Shown: positions 1 through 8,818, numbered from the stretch's first letter. The stretch: 64,000 bases of DNA from Gammaproteobacteria bacterium (GCA_026707045.1 JAPOXO010000087.1:1-64000); one strand, 5' to 3'. Notes: generated by a model not told the origin, from the sequence alone. Numbers and translations are program-made.

Positions 1-1
1 G

Positions 2-1492
2 TTGCTTCAGGCTAAACAAGGCAATGCAATGATGCGATTCGAAGGTCGTGCTGCCTCTCGACTCGAAGCTGCGTTTTGGGATCGCTTAATGCGCCTTCCG
101 TCCGACGTGCTTCAAAGCCAGCCCAGTGGCGACCTAGCGATGTCCGGGATGACTTTTCAGAACCTCCGTGACAAGGTTCAAGGGTTCGTCGCACAAGGAC
201 TATTGTCGATTGTATTTCTCCTTCCTTTGCTCGGAACGGTCTTTTTGTTTGATGCCACTCTGGGCATTTTCGTCTGCTGCTTTAGTCTAGTCGCAATCTT
301 GGTGACAGTGTGCCTCGGACTACTGCAAGTGTCGCCCCGCGGCCGTATGATCCGAGCGATTCGCAAAGTTGCGGGATTGCTTTTTCAAATCATTGGAGGG
401 ATTTCCAAACTGCGAGTGGAGAATGCGGAAGGGTCAGCGTACGCCATGTGGGCGCAAGACTTTCGCGAGCAGAAACAGGCGGAGCATCAAGTAGGCAACT
501 TAGAAGGACACGCGCACGCTTTTGGAGCTGCACTTCCGTTTCTTGCAGCATCATCGCTAATACTCGTTGTGGCGATTCTTGGTGAGATTGAAATCTCCGT
601 GGCCGAGTTTCTTGTGGTCTATACACTCTTCGTAGCTTTCCAATCTGCAAACGCTCGATTTGGTGAGTCGTTCGGTGCTGTAGTGGCAACGCTACCAGCA
701 TTCCAACAAATGCGTCCTCTGCTCGGTGCGGTGCCAGAGGACGAGACTCTTGGAGAACCGGTGGAGAGTCTTCGGGGAGAGATCTTGTTCGATCGAATTT
801 CCTTCCGTTACGATTCTGAAGGGCCACTGGTTCTTGACGACGTTACCATTCGAGCTCGACCGGGAGAATTCATCGCGATAGCCGGGGAGTCCGGTTCTGG
901 CAAGAGCACGCTATTTAGACTTGCACTTGGTCTTGACCGCCCGACTGCTGGGGCTGTCTATTACGACGGTCGTGATCTCAGAAACCTCAATCTGAAACAG
1001 GTGCGAAGATTAATTGGAGCAGTTCCTCAATCAGTTCTGCTACATCCTCAGGACCTCTGGGACAACATTGTTGCTCATCGTGAGGAACCGACTGTGGATG
1101 AAGTATGGCAAGCAGCACATGCAGCAAGTATTGAAAAGGAAATCAAAGCTATGCCGATGGGATTAATGACCATGGTGGGAGCAGGGTCCGTGCTGTCCGG
1201 AGGTGAGAGTCAGCGAGTGAGTATTGCAAGATCCCTGCTTCGTAATCCACGAGTTTTGTTTCTGGATGAGGCCACCAACTGGCTAGACAACGAAAGTCAA
1301 GCAGAGGTAATGCAGAACTTGGCACTGCTAACTTCGACCCGAATCGTAATCGCTCACAGACTATCTACTTTGGAGCAAGCTGACCGCATTTATGTGATGA
1401 AGACCGGAAAGATCATCCAAAGCGGTTCTTTCGAAGAGCTCATGGATATAGGTGGAGCTTTTAGGGATCTGGTTCGAAGACAGATAGCCTAG
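2..1492 (+). CDS. NHLP-type peptide ABC exporter, permease/ATPase (5' truncated by window edge)
   Basis: Exports a leader-guided peptide across the inner membrane, in the NHLM/NHLP bacteriocin-exporter style. About 496 residues are visible; the reading frame is open to the window edge, so the true start lies outside. The first ~240 residues are the second half of the transmembrane domain, with several hydrophobic helices. The nucleotide-binding domain follows, with Walker A GESGSGKST, Q-loop PQSVLLHPQ, signature LSGGESQR, Walker B RVLFLDEATNWLD and H-loop VIAHRL, so the ATPase looks intact. The gene ends 13 bases before the leader-fused cyclase-like gene, which suggests one operon. Assignment to the NHLP exporters rests on the RLEAAFWDRLMRLP-type membrane-domain start and on neighbours carrying NHLP leaders. 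Any N-terminal peptidase domain or partner exporter would be upstream and is not visible. Confidence 0.85.
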   Translation: MLQAKQGNAMMRFEGRAASRLEAAFWDRLMRLPSDVLQSQPSGDLAMSGMTFQNLRDKVQGFVAQGLLSIVFLLPLLGTVFLFDATLGIFVCCFSLVAILVTVCLGLLQVSPRGRMIRAIRKVAGLLFQIIGGISKLRVENAEGSAYAMWAQDFREQKQAEHQVGNLEGHAHAFGAALPFLAASSLILVVAILGEIEISVAEFLVVYTLFVAFQSANARFGESFGAVVATLPAFQQMRPLLGAVPEDETLGEPVESLRGEILFDRISFRYDSEGPLVLDDVTIRARPGEFIAIAGESGSGKSTLFRLALGLDRPTAGAVYYDGRDLRNLNLKQVRRLIGAVPQSVLLHPQDLWDNIVAHREEPTVDEVWQAAHAASIEKEIKAMPMGLMTMVGAGSVLSGGESQRVSIARSLLRNPRVLFLDEATNWLDNESQAEVMQNLALLTSTRIVIAHRLSTLEQADRIYVMKTGKIIQSGSFEELMDIGGAFRDLVRRQIA

Positions 1493-1505
1493 CAACCGCT
1501 TGCTT

Positions 1506-2807
1506 ATGGACGCTCCTAGAAGCCTATCCAAACTCATTTTGGCGCGTGCAAGTGAAGACCTTGAATTCCGAAAGCGTTTGCTGGCCAACCCCAAACTAGC
1601 ACTGAGGGAAGAATTTGATGTGGTCTTCGACAAAGACCACGAGGTTCAAGTTCATGAAGAGTCTAATTCAGTTACACACTTGGTGCTTCCACCTCAGAGC
1701 AAGTTCACCGCAAAGGAACGGGAAGCAGCAAGAACTGGAGCGACCTCATTAGAGTTTCTAAAGAGGACGATGTACGATCCTGCACCGCCAAGGCGTCCCG
1801 AACCGACAAAACGTTCATCCAAGTCTACAGGGTCTCTCTCCTCGGAGTCATTGGTTTGGTCAGGTCGGGAATCCATCCGTCGCGGCCTGGAATTTCTGGA
1901 ATCAACGGTGGATGAAAATGGCGCATGGCATTGCGTACGATTTAATGTCGCAGATTCAAACATACCGCGCCATTTTGAGAAACCTCCATTTGTTTCTGCC
2001 CTGTGCGTTCTTGCCATCGAAGCCGTTGGTGAGGATAAAGCAAAAGAGCTGCGCAAAAATACAAGCGAATACCTAGTTCAGACTATGGAATATCCAGGTC
2101 TCTGGCGCTACTACCGACACTTGCCACCCGATCTCGACAGTACTGCCCTCTGTTCAATGGTGATTGGGGCCCACCCGTGGATAAGTCTTGGCAGGAGTAT
2201 TCCTGAAATCGTGGCAAACCAAGACGATGATGGTCGGTATATGACGTGGGTTCTTGAGGCTGGTGAGCCAGATGTTTTTACGGGCTTTCGCATTGAAGCG
2301 GACCCGGTTGTCAATGCAAATCTTATCGCCTTCCTTGGAGACTGTCCCGAGACGAGAAAAGCTCAGATGTGGCTAGAGCAATTGATACTTGAAGGCGACG
2401 TCTATGAAGTTTCCAAGTGGTATCCCGATCCACTATCGATCTACTATTCGGTCACGCGGGCGTTCCATCGAGGTCGTCCCGCGTTCAGACGATTGGAGTC
2501 AGTTCTAGTTGAACGAATCTTGGACTTGCGAGATTCATCAGGTGGCTTTGGCAACGTCTTCCAAACAGCCCAAGCAGTATCGGCCCTGGACAACGTGGGA
2601 CATCTGTACGACACGGACAATGAAATGCTGCTCAAACAATTAATCGATTGTCAGCGTGAAGATGGAAGTTGGCCAGAATATCTTGCGTTCGGTGATCTTT
2701 CTATGAAGTGGGGAGTTGTGGGACAATTCGGACACGGATCGGAATCGCTGACATCTGCATTTTGTATCGAGGCTCTGGATCGGCTTGTAGGTTCCCTTTG
2801 TGTCTAA
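1506..2807 (+). CDS. NHLP leader peptide fused to a squalene/terpene-cyclase-like domain
   Basis: Two-part protein of 433 residues. Residues ~1-79 read like an NHLP (nitrile-hydratase-like) RiPP leader and align with the precursor at 8849-9100: both have a D.EFR..LLA.PK stretch, a VHE or IHE turn, and HLVLPP or HLALPP. A Pro/Ser-rich linker (~90-115) follows. Residues ~118-430 are an all-helical prenyltransferase/squalene-cyclase-type repeat domain with DLDSTA at 209-214, resembling the class II cyclase DxDD(T/S)A acid motif with the last Asp replaced by Ser, and a QW-like motif QREDGSW at 383-389. I chose ATG 1506; TTG 1500 would add two residues, and neither start has a clear Shine-Dalgarno. 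Likely a tailoring enzyme that uses the leader as a docking or recruitment domain (inference). The reaction and substrate are unknown. Confidence 0.75.
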   Translation: MDAPRSLSKLILARASEDLEFRKRLLANPKLALREEFDVVFDKDHEVQVHEESNSVTHLVLPPQSKFTAKEREAARTGATSLEFLKRTMYDPAPPRRPEPTKRSSKSTGSLSSESLVWSGRESIRRGLEFLESTVDENGAWHCVRFNVADSNIPRHFEKPPFVSALCVLAIEAVGEDKAKELRKNTSEYLVQTMEYPGLWRYYRHLPPDLDSTALCSMVIGAHPWISLGRSIPEIVANQDDDGRYMTWVLEAGEPDVFTGFRIEADPVVNANLIAFLGDCPETRKAQMWLEQLILEGDVYEVSKWYPDPLSIYYSVTRAFHRGRPAFRRLESVLVERILDLRDSSGGFGNVFQTAQAVSALDNVGHLYDTDNEMLLKQLIDCQREDGSWPEYLAFGDLSMKWGVVGQFGHGSESLTSAFCIEALDRLVGSLCV

Positions 2808-2830
2808 ACACTTAGTTCCGTAGTAACCAG

Positions 2831-2839
2831 TGCTATAAC
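2831..2839 (+). promoter_or_regulatory. possible extended -10 promoter before the AlkB-like gene
   Basis: TGCTATAAC (TG at 2831-2832, TATAAC at 2834-2839) matches an extended -10 element. No good -35 box is seen 16-18 bases upstream. It lies 38 bases before the TTG start at 2877 and could drive internal transcription of the RiPP operon. Confidence 0.3.
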
Positions 2840-2876
2840 ATGAGATTGTTCCTAAGGCGATGAGGTAGAAGCTACT

Positions 2877-5264
2877 TTGACAGAAAACATCGTGGCTGGC
2901 AGCGGAACAGATTCTGCAGAGTCGGGAGACGAGCAGTACATCGAGCCCTCATTTCTCAATGCACTTCCGCACTATTCACCACTGCTCGTATTCCCATTGT
3001 TGCTTTTGGCTTTGTTCTATGGAGGCTGGTGGTTACTCGGACCGTTCCTCTTCATGAGTCTGGCCTCCTTCCTAGATCCAGTATTTGGCGCGGATGGACT
3101 CAACATGAATCCAAGGGGCGTCCATGAGAGATCTTATTTATGGTATAATATACCAGTATGGGCCTGGGCATTCATGTGGCCGCCGACGCTAGTTTTTGGG
3201 CTTTGGCAAATTCTCGTTGCAAATCCATTCGCAATCTGGGAAGACGTGATATTGGCCATTCTTCTGACTATGGAGGCGCAGGCAGTATTTGTGGTGGGAC
3301 ACGAACTTGTCCATCGACGCACAACTTGGGAAAAGAGGGTTGGCGAGTTTCTTCTCTCAAGTGCGTCCTATCCTCAATATGCCACGGAGCACGTATACAT
3401 TCACCACGCAAAGGTCGGCACTCCTCATGACGTGGGTTCTGCGCCAAAGGGGGAGAGTTTTTGGAGGTACTTTCCTCGCGAGGTTGCGAGCAATCTCACG
3501 AATTCGTGGAAAGTAGCTGGTGAACATTTGGCCAGACGCCAGCTATCCCGATGGCATCACAGCAATCCTTTTTGGCGTTACGCGCTAGGCATTGCATTTT
3601 GGTATGGACTGGTCTTTTACATGGGCGGAATTTGGGCTGTTCTAGTCTTCGCATTCCTAGGATTGGGTTGCGTGTTTTCAATGAAAATGAGTAATTACTT
3701 TCAACACTACGGTCTGCGACGCGTACTACTACCAAACGGCCGCTGGGAGAAGATCTCACCGAGGCACTCATGGAATGCGGACTGGAAGTTCAGCAATTGG
3801 ATGTTCTTCAAAATGCAACGCCATGCGGACCATCACTCGATGGCAACTCGAATCTATCCACAACTTCAATACCGTGCTGATGAATCACCTGAACTTCCGG
3901 GTACTTACGGAGACATGATGAATCTTGTCATGCGCCCTAAGCGTTGGTTTGAGAAGATGGATCCTCTCGTAGACCAATGGCGTGCTCGATTCTATCCAGA
4001 GATTGAGGACTGGAGTCCTTACGACAGTTCGATCTCTGCTGCCCGGCCGGACGACTTTGAAGCGATCATTGAAATCTTCGGTGTAGCGCCTCGGCTTGCA
4101 CACAAAATTGAAAGGTCTCCAGAGCTTCTCGACAATCTTAATGTGAGGGAATTTACTGACCTCGATTTACCTAAAGGTTTCTTGTCCGATGATGAATCTG
4201 AATCTATCGCTCGGAGAGGATTGGCAAGACTCTATTGGACGTATGAAATGAGCGTCGAAGAGATGCGAGAACAAATTCAGGAACTACCATCTACGAGCGC
4301 AATTGAGACCGCCGAGATCGTGCGAAATTGGTCGAATGACAAGGCGTTTCAAGTCGGAATGCACGTGATACGACAGAACCTATCGCCCAATGAAGCCACA
4401 GTCGCCCTCTCCAATCTAGCGGAGGTAACACTCGAAACTGTAATTGCTGCAACGGTTACCGAATTTGTCGAGATGGCACAGGCGCAATACAAGGGCGGAG
4501 TTTGTGCAATTGTTCTCGGCGATCTTGCCAGCCGAGATGTTTATCCCGGAGTGGAAGTTGAATTGCTGTTGGTTTGGGACGGTTTTCCAAACAATGTAGC
4601 TAAACGGATGTGGCGGGCAGTTCGTGAGGTACTCACACGACTGTCTAATGACAATTTGGTGCTCTCACCGGTCTTGCGAGCGGGGAACTACCTCGAATCG
4701 CTTTCAATATCTGCTCTCTTGGATCAATTCGGAGGGAACAGGATTCTGAGAGTTCCTGCGATTAGTCGAGCACGAAGTATCTTTGAACACGGGGATTCAC
4801 TGATCAACGAACAATTTTGGGAAGCTAGAAGCAAAATCCTGAGCGACTGGAGAGCCTCGAACCCGCAACTCTCAACATTGCTCGCTCCTTCGTCGACTGA
4901 GGACGAGGGGTTCCATACTCAACGAGGCTTAGTCAACACACTTGATAGAGTTGAAATTGCAGCACGTTTTTTGCATCTAACTGACCGAGAACTTGCCGAA
5001 CAGTCAGCTCCCACGGCCGTTTCCGTTTTTGAACACATTGGTTCCGGTAGCCTGGCTAACAATACTTCAAACTGTCGAGATCTTTTGTGTGCTTCAAGCC
5101 TCGTTTGTGATCACGATTTTGAACTTGCGAATTTGAAACCAAAAACACAGACTTTCATTGCAAACTCCTGCGGATACGAGGATTACGCTTCCCTAAACGC
5201 GGAACTGGCTGAAATTTTCGCCACGATAAATGTCGAGATCAACTCAATTAGAAAGGTTGCTTGA
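2877..5264 (+). CDS. AlkB-like membrane di-iron oxygenase/desaturase fused to a degenerate GlnE-like adenylyltransferase domain
   Basis: A 795-residue fusion. Residues ~25-335 are an integral-membrane di-iron enzyme of the alkane monooxygenase/fatty acid desaturase superfamily. Histidine boxes are HELVH (142-146), EHVYIHH (171-177), NYFQHYG (273-279) and HADHH (316-320), arranged as in AlkB, including TPHD after box 2. Residues ~380-770 resemble GlnE (glutamine synthetase adenylyltransferase): an ERSPELLDNL segment at the start, a nucleotidyltransferase-like strand near 541-568, then an RARSIF..GD stretch and an RGLVNTLDRVEI..FLHL helix. Where active GlnE has SDxDL, this protein has VEVEL, so the metal-binding aspartates look replaced. 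Start TTG 2877 follows GAGGTAG; the stop overlaps the next gene. Likely oxidises, hydroxylates or desaturates the peptide or a lipid partner (inference). The AlkB part is confident; the GlnE part is moderate. Confidence 0.75.
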   Translation: MTENIVAGSGTDSAESGDEQYIEPSFLNALPHYSPLLVFPLLLLALFYGGWWLLGPFLFMSLASFLDPVFGADGLNMNPRGVHERSYLWYNIPVWAWAFMWPPTLVFGLWQILVANPFAIWEDVILAILLTMEAQAVFVVGHELVHRRTTWEKRVGEFLLSSASYPQYATEHVYIHHAKVGTPHDVGSAPKGESFWRYFPREVASNLTNSWKVAGEHLARRQLSRWHHSNPFWRYALGIAFWYGLVFYMGGIWAVLVFAFLGLGCVFSMKMSNYFQHYGLRRVLLPNGRWEKISPRHSWNADWKFSNWMFFKMQRHADHHSMATRIYPQLQYRADESPELPGTYGDMMNLVMRPKRWFEKMDPLVDQWRARFYPEIEDWSPYDSSISAARPDDFEAIIEIFGVAPRLAHKIERSPELLDNLNVREFTDLDLPKGFLSDDESESIARRGLARLYWTYEMSVEEMREQIQELPSTSAIETAEIVRNWSNDKAFQVGMHVIRQNLSPNEATVALSNLAEVTLETVIAATVTEFVEMAQAQYKGGVCAIVLGDLASRDVYPGVEVELLLVWDGFPNNVAKRMWRAVREVLTRLSNDNLVLSPVLRAGNYLESLSISALLDQFGGNRILRVPAISRARSIFEHGDSLINEQFWEARSKILSDWRASNPQLSTLLAPSSTEDEGFHTQRGLVNTLDRVEIAARFLHLTDRELAEQSAPTAVSVFEHIGSGSLANNTSNCRDLLCASSLVCDHDFELANLKPKTQTFIANSCGYEDYASLNAELAEIFATINVEINSIRKVA

Positions 5265-7612
5265 GGACACAAACCGAATCAAATCGGAAACTTCGGATGT
5301 CAGAGGGTCCAGAAACGAAGAAGAATGGAATTCTGGCCAAAACGACCATTGAAGACCGAGGTCTAGTAAAGCTTCCTGCACTTACTCCTCATTTAGAATT
5401 TCACAACATCGGCAATGATCAGACGCTACTGATATCGGAGTCGTTCAATACGCTTCTTCATGGAAGAATTTACACTGACTTGATTCCGCTGCTGGACGGC
5501 AGCAATACGATTGATGAAATAGTCCAGGCTTGCGGAGCCAAGCACGTTTTTTCGACTCTCCTTTCAGCCGTGGACTCACTGTCAACACACGGGTATATAG
5601 TTTCCGCGGATCACTCGTTGGACTCCAGCCGAGCGGCCTATTGGTCATCGCTTGGAGCTTCGCCACGATGGGTTGAGCAAGCACTTGGACACTCACGAGT
5701 CGCAGTTCGCGGAGCAAGTGGCGAGTTGCAACGAAATCTGGAAGTAACCGGAGTCAATGTTGGTGCTGCAAACCCGAATCTCACCGTCCTTGTCTGCGAA
5801 GACTATCTATCAAGTCACTTTTCAGAGGTAAATCGCCGTCATCTTGAGACAGGGGAGCCTTGGTTGTTGGTACGTCCTCGAGGCATCCAACCCATGCTTG
5901 GCCCAGTCTTTCTTGCGGTCAATTCACGTCCATGTTGGACTTGCTTGGAGTTTCGTCTTCGTAGCCATCAGGAAGTTCACGAATTCTTGCGCCACATCGG
6001 CGGCCAAGATGCCAGCTATAAACCACATGCCGAAGAGTCGTCTACTCTACATTGGATCACTGCTCTTGCATCCGCCGAAATTGCCAAATGGATTGTGCTA
6101 GCCGAACTTGCGCCGATACACCAACACACAGTTTCGATCAATCTGGCGACCCTCCAAATTTCCCACCACTTTGTGAGTCGACGACCACAATGTTCAGCGT
6201 GCGGTGATCGAGAGCTAGTTAGACCAGATCGATCCCCTGAGCCGTTAATACTGAAACAAAGACCGACGGCTTGTCACAATAGCGGAGGCACACGAAGTGT
6301 TGATCCCGAAGTGACTTTGGCTAGATATCGTCATCTAGTGAGTCCTATCAGTGGTGTGGTAAGTTGGCTGTCCCGGACTTCCGATGAGACTGACTCTTGG
6401 TTGCATGTATATTGGGCAGGCAGCAACTTCGGAATGAGAAGCCGATCTTTGAGTTCACTCCGACGCAGCCTACGCAGCAAAAGTGCAGGAAAAGGGAGTA
6501 CTCGAGAACAGTCAGAAGTTAGCGCACTATGTGAAGCGATCGAACGCTATTCAGGGTCGTATCAGGGAAGTGAGATTTGCCTCAATCGTAGTTTTCGCGA
6601 CTTAAAAGTGGACGATGCCGCAATCTATCCAAATGATGTACAGTTGTTTAGCGATGCGCAGCTGGAACACGCGGAAGAAATAAACGCTCAAGGGCACCCA
6701 TACAACTTCATTCCATGCCGCTTTGAGGTGGAAGCCAAAGTCGACTGGACTCCGGTCTGGTCTTTAACGCAGCGTAGGCACCGATATCTGCCTACTTCGA
6801 TGCTATATACCATGCCAGCAGAACATAGGGGTCATTCTGATCTGGTAGCTGATTCCAATGGTTGTGCGGCGGGCAACTCAGTAGAAGAGGCAATACTGCA
6901 AGGCTTCTATGAATTGGTCGAAAGAGATGCTTTTGCGATTTGGTGGTACAACCGCCTCAAGGTTCCGGAGATTGACATTCATAGTTTTGATGACGACTTT
7001 CTGTCAGGAGCCCGGGACTACTATCACAAAAGAGACCGCGAGATATGGATTCTCGACATAACAGCGGATATCAACATCCCCACTTTTGTGGCACTCTCGC
7101 GCAGACCAAATGCTCAATCCGAAGACATTATCTACGGTGCAGGAGCGCATCCAAATGCACGAATAGCAGCACTGCGCGCAGTCTGTGAATTGAACCAATG
7201 CCTTTCTTGGTTGCCTGGAAACCAAAAACAGTCTGGACTACCAGCAATAGATGACCCACTCGCATTATCTTGGTGGGAGAATGCTCAAATAGACCAGTGC
7301 CCCTGGCTTGCTCCTAGTGCAAATGAACGCATTCGCATGGTTTCTGACTATTCAGTTGTTGAGTTCGATGACATGAGAGAGGAGGTCGAGAAATGCTGCG
7401 CGTTGGTTGAGGAAAAAGGAATGGAGTTTCTTGTTTTGGATCAGACCAGGCCCGACATCGAATTGCCGGTTGTCAGAGTTATCGTTCCAGGTATGCGTCA
7501 CTTTTGGGCTAGATTTGCGCCCGGACGCTTGTACGACGTGCCAGTTGCTATGGGAAGGTGCCAGCATAGTCTCAAGGAAAACGAATTGAACTCCACACCT
7601 GTGATCGCGTGA
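5261..7612 (+). CDS. fused TOMM cyclodehydratase (RRE/docking E1-like C domain plus YcaO D domain)
   Basis: A 783-residue azoline-forming enzyme: it binds the leader peptide and uses ATP to cyclise Cys/Ser/Thr side chains on the backbone. Residues ~45-115 look like the RiPP recognition element. Residues ~170-320 form the E1-like docking part with a CWTC (225-228) and CSAC (311-314) pair that fits a structural zinc site. Residues ~355-783 are YcaO, with ATP/Mg motifs EVSALCEAIERYSG (~419-432) and a later EAILQGFYELVERDAF stretch. The end (STPVIA) lacks the proline-rich PxPxP tail of many azoline-forming YcaO proteins. TTG 5261 overlaps the upstream stop by four bases (TTGA) with AAAGG just before; ATG 5297 is an alternative start. 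A nine-base gap separates it from the next gene. This identifies the cluster as azole/azoline-forming. Confidence 0.88.
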   Translation: MRTQTESNRKLRMSEGPETKKNGILAKTTIEDRGLVKLPALTPHLEFHNIGNDQTLLISESFNTLLHGRIYTDLIPLLDGSNTIDEIVQACGAKHVFSTLLSAVDSLSTHGYIVSADHSLDSSRAAYWSSLGASPRWVEQALGHSRVAVRGASGELQRNLEVTGVNVGAANPNLTVLVCEDYLSSHFSEVNRRHLETGEPWLLVRPRGIQPMLGPVFLAVNSRPCWTCLEFRLRSHQEVHEFLRHIGGQDASYKPHAEESSTLHWITALASAEIAKWIVLAELAPIHQHTVSINLATLQISHHFVSRRPQCSACGDRELVRPDRSPEPLILKQRPTACHNSGGTRSVDPEVTLARYRHLVSPISGVVSWLSRTSDETDSWLHVYWAGSNFGMRSRSLSSLRRSLRSKSAGKGSTREQSEVSALCEAIERYSGSYQGSEICLNRSFRDLKVDDAAIYPNDVQLFSDAQLEHAEEINAQGHPYNFIPCRFEVEAKVDWTPVWSLTQRRHRYLPTSMLYTMPAEHRGHSDLVADSNGCAAGNSVEEAILQGFYELVERDAFAIWWYNRLKVPEIDIHSFDDDFLSGARDYYHKRDREIWILDITADINIPTFVALSRRPNAQSEDIIYGAGAHPNARIAALRAVCELNQCLSWLPGNQKQSGLPAIDDPLALSWWENAQIDQCPWLAPSANERIRMVSDYSVVEFDDMREEVEKCCALVEEKGMEFLVLDQTRPDIELPVVRVIVPGMRHFWARFAPGRLYDVPVAMGRCQHSLKENELNSTPVIA

Positions 7613-7621
7613 TACAGTCCC

Positions 7622-8740
7622 ATGGATATTGAAGAGGCAATTTCTGTCACTGAAGAACGCCTCTCGGAAGAGGGCGACTCAATGCGTGACTTGCTGACAA
7701 ATTTCCGTGACAGAATTTCCAAAATACTCATCGGCGAATCGCAGTGGCAGCACATACTCGACTGTGCAGGACAGCTGCCAATTGAAATGGGTGCGTATCC
7801 GTTCGGATTCGAACTACCGTTGCACGAGCCGCTGCCGGATGCAGACTTCGGAGCTTCGTTGGCGAGTAGATCTAGGGCGGCATCACGCTTTCTGGATGGT
7901 CAACGAACTGACCAAACGGATTGGACAGCAAAGTTCGTTGCTAGCCTCTTCAAGAAAATGGATTCGCCTGCTGCATCATTGCGCGAAATTGTCGGTAGAA
8001 AATTGATGCTCGAATACGACATCGGTTCCGCACGGTTGGGTCAAAGGCTCGAACCAGGACTGTTTTTGAGACCCAATGAGCATCCAATTGTCGGAGATGC
8101 TGGTCAGGTGAGAGACGTGCGAACCGTCGTAGATGCTTTAGTTTCGAGCGTCGATTGGGAACGAAATGATCAAGAACGAGCGAATGTGGACCGAGTTTAT
8201 CGGGAACAGCCTGAAGATACCCGAATCGATTCGTTTGGTGTCTTTCCCTCGCGATCTCGATCAATCCGTTTAGCTGTGATGGGATTCAAGACCCAAGACC
8301 AAGTAGGGGAATATCTAAAGGCAATCGAATGGCCCGGACATCCTTCGGCGGTGCAATCCGTACTAGCAAGATTTTCGGAGCGGACGAGTGTCTCCAGGAT
8401 CGGAATGAATGTTGATGTCCGGGAGAGCGGCGTGGGCCCAAAACTTGGCCTTGTCCTCATTGTCAAGCAACGCTACACGAAAGACTCGAGGTATTGGCTC
8501 GACGGTCTTACAGACTGGGATCCGTTCTTAAATGCATTGGATCAAGAAGAAATCGTCAGACCCGAGAAGCTCAAGGAACTGAAACGATGGGTTTCCAAAC
8601 CCGAAATCTTGTTTGCGAAGACGGGCCGTTTTGTATTGATGCGTGGCATTCACCACATCAAGCTGGTGGTGACTAGCGACAGACTGATGCACGCGAAAGC
8701 GTACATATACCTCATACTCTCCGGAGCACTACGCCTCTAG
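7622..8740 (+). CDS. unrecognised protein of the RiPP cluster, 372 residues
   Basis: Not recognised. It starts with ATG nine bases after the YcaO gene, so it is probably co-transcribed and translationally linked. The predicted protein is soluble, with no signal peptide or membrane segment, and has an acidic helical N-terminus (~1-60). The C-terminal third has the most distinctive segment: a GLVLIVKQRY strand, then a LKELKRWVSKPE helix, then RGIHHIKLVVTSDRLMHAKAYIYLIL. The alternation of strands and helices with HIKL and AKAYIYL near the end suggests a compact enzyme or partner fold, but I cannot name it. Its position between the cyclodehydratase and the precursor makes a maturation role likely. 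Possibilities include a second tailoring enzyme or a scaffold. Confidence 0.7.
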   Translation: MDIEEAISVTEERLSEEGDSMRDLLTNFRDRISKILIGESQWQHILDCAGQLPIEMGAYPFGFELPLHEPLPDADFGASLASRSRAASRFLDGQRTDQTDWTAKFVASLFKKMDSPAASLREIVGRKLMLEYDIGSARLGQRLEPGLFLRPNEHPIVGDAGQVRDVRTVVDALVSSVDWERNDQERANVDRVYREQPEDTRIDSFGVFPSRSRSIRLAVMGFKTQDQVGEYLKAIEWPGHPSAVQSVLARFSERTSVSRIGMNVDVRESGVGPKLGLVLIVKQRYTKDSRYWLDGLTDWDPFLNALDQEEIVRPEKLKELKRWVSKPEILFAKTGRFVLMRGIHHIKLVVTSDRLMHAKAYIYLILSGALRL

Positions 8741-8759
8741 AGTCATTCGCACACGCAAA

Positions 8760-8818
8760 TTCGCGCTGTTACTTCGCGAACTGAATTGCTTAAAGTAGAG
8801 TCGGATTTGAGGTCCGAC
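8760..8818. terminator. two hairpins between convergent RiPP operon and precursor gene
   Basis: Two inverted repeats lie in the 108-base convergent gap: TTCGCG (8760-8765) with CGCGAA (8775-8780), loop 9; and GTCGGA (8800-8805) with TCCGAC (8813-8818), loop 7. No clear T-run follows either, so they may act as weak bidirectional terminators or as transcript-stabilising ends. Confidence 0.4.
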
